From contig JAULSU010000002.1 of the NCBI GenBank assembly GCA_030512335.1, positions 1 to 64,000 of the forward strand: a stretch of DNA of 64,000 nucleotides. Direction: 5' to 3'. The DNA is from Immersiella caudata. Its lineage: Eukaryota; Ascomycota; Sordariomycetes; Sordariales; Lasiosphaeriaceae. The position numbers and the translations under genes are program-made. The notes under the pieces were generated by a model. It had not been told where the DNA came from and ran no database searches. It saw only the letters and a list, made by a program, of their open reading frames with translations. Shown here piece by piece: positions 62,643 through 64,000 of the stretch (its first letter is position 1; every line of letters begins with the position of its first letter).

Positions 62643-64000
62643 GGTCCAAGCTGTCCGACTTGTCGTTTCACCGGTGGGTGAGTTTGGAGGTGAAGTGCTT
62701 GAAGTTGAACTTGAAGTTGGCGGCTCGTGGATGAATCCTCATGGCGGCCGCTCCGGGTAAATTCAGCCAGGACATGAGCACCGCCACTAAGCAGGGAATA
62801 ACCAGTATCTAGACCCATTTCACTCGTCTCGCCTCATTAAAACTTTTGCATCTTCCAGACGAATGGTAGCCCCCTTCTCCCGTCTTTCGCACAAGGGGTA
62901 GGGTCCACACTTTGCCTGATTGGCAGGGCGCGCCTTTTTGCGACTGGGGAGCCGGTGGCCTCCTCATCGAGAAATATTGAACAGAACAAAGACAGGCAAA
63001 AAAAAAAAAAAAAAAAGATTGGTGCAAGTGAGAGGGCTGGCAGCTCCTCGGAGAAGCGGGCGCGCACTGCATGAGCTGAAGAAGAGTTTTTCGGTACGGT
63101 GGTTCAAAGTTTGTATGCACAGGAAAAGTTCCGAGTTTACGGCCCCTGATATCACCATCCTCTAGCTGCGCACACAGCTAGCCCGAGCCGCGACTGCATC
63201 ATTTCCTATCACTTTTGACAGGGTTAATCCGAGAGCGATTTCCATCTTCAGGTTGAACTTGGGGCCTTCATTGTGGAGGGTAGCAGGCTCCGCGATGTGT
63301 CTAGTAGCCTATCCTGTTTTGCGCCCTCCGAGTTTCTAGAATTGGTTTATACCTCGCCAGCTAAATCCCGAGTCACTTGATGCATAGTCGGGTGTCATCG
63401 GGTTGATCAAGTTGTGTTGGTTAAGTGAGATGAATGTGACTCAGTCATTGCTGACAACTGGAAGCAATACACTGGTGACACTACTTGCTTACGGTCATAT
63501 CGAGGCAGTGTTGCTACAGCGGTTCCCAAGGGATGTTTGTTGGCCCGGGACCAAACTTTGACGACTGCTTTTGCCTCTGTGTTGCCCCCATGCCGAGCAA
63601 GTGCTGTGTGGTCAGCAGATCATTCAGCCTCAAGTCCCGCCCTTCCGCTGCAAGCCCTCGGCAGCGGTGCAACCCCAACTCGCGGTCTGGATGCAATCCC
63701 ACCCACCATCAGCTGGTAGGGCTGCCTAGGGGGGCGCTGAAGAATGTAAGCTGGTGCAAAGGGTCTCACCGGAGCGGTTTTATCACGCAGATGTGATTGG
63801 TCGGCCGACATGTGCTCGTGATTCTGACTGGCCCAGAACCGCGCGTCGCCGACTTCATGATCGGCAAATACCGCATCCTTATCGGGCGTCATTAGCTTGC
63901 CCGTCGATAAAACGGCATGGCCCCCTTGGACCAGGTCCGATCAAGATTGGGTTCAGCTCAAGTTCCCACTTGCCCCTGAACCCTCGCTTACCTCGACACA
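62643..64000. other. Gene-free right end of window
   Basis: Frames here are short and overlapping. A 19-base A run lies at 62998-63016. Near 63485 the plus strand reads AYGHIEAVLL, faintly like one ankyrin helix, but nothing around it supports a gene. Confidence 0.35.

Noticed and set aside
63485..63540. Single ankyrin-like helix (AYGHIEAVLL)
   Set aside because: Only about ten residues match and no further repeat is found on either side.

Overview
This window looks like nuclear DNA of a filamentous ascomycete (Pezizomycotina, probably Sordariomycetes). Genes are compact, with short introns of about 45-85 nt bounded by GTRAGT-like donors and YAG acceptors. The families are typical of such fungi: a linoleate-diol-synthase-like dioxygenase, HET-domain and ankyrin genes, an ULD-type ubiquitin-like protein, a CBM1 feruloyl esterase, DUF1996 and DUF2235 proteins, and many small secreted proteins. 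Genus and species cannot be fixed from sequence alone.

Layout. 1-8.0 kb: an incomplete membrane-protein gene and a spliced DUF2235 gene on minus, then a large fatty-acid dioxygenase/P450-type gene on plus. 8.3-13.1 kb: a decayed stretch holding a NADAR-domain gene with a frameshift and a stop, a chitin-deacetylase relic with at least three lesions, and a HET relic. 14.1-25.8 kb: a dense active block on plus with a secreted protein, a DUF1996 protein, a secreted flavin oxidoreductase, a GNAT acetyltransferase, tRNA-Thr(UGU), an MFS transporter and a ubiquitin-like protein with a proline-rich tail. 25.9-30.4 kb: a minus-strand cysteine-rich prepropeptide with a CSalpha-beta-like pattern, an amidase relic and an I9-inhibitor-like gene with a frame break. 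31.0-34.7 kb: a hybrid histidine kinase. 35.1-44.5 kb: a HET-ankyrin relic, a small Cys-rich secreted protein, an acidic protein, an HNH-nuclease protein, a repeat-rich 1.5 kb interval, a solo LTR with a 5-bp target duplication, and a broken LaeA-like methyltransferase. 45.5-64 kb: tRNA-Gly(UCC), feruloyl esterase, an MFS relic, an isoprenylcysteine-methyltransferase-like protein, a secreted protein with one internal TAG, a third HET relic, ferric reductase, a DPBB protein, an MFS transporter, two head-to-head truncated AIG1-type GTPase relics and a small secreted protein.

Active and dead genes are interleaved. The intact genes mostly serve secretion, cell-surface chemistry, transport and signalling. 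The relics are enriched for families that turn over quickly in fungi (HET, AIG1-like GTPases, methyltransferase, MFS). Most internal stops can be explained by a single C:G to T:A change, and several frame breaks lie in mononucleotide runs, so some could be assembly errors. No CRISPR, rRNA or complete transposon was seen. The most promising undescribed item is the 84-residue Kex2-type cysteine-rich prepropeptide at 25,958-26,275, whose in-frame 63-nt intron could give two products.
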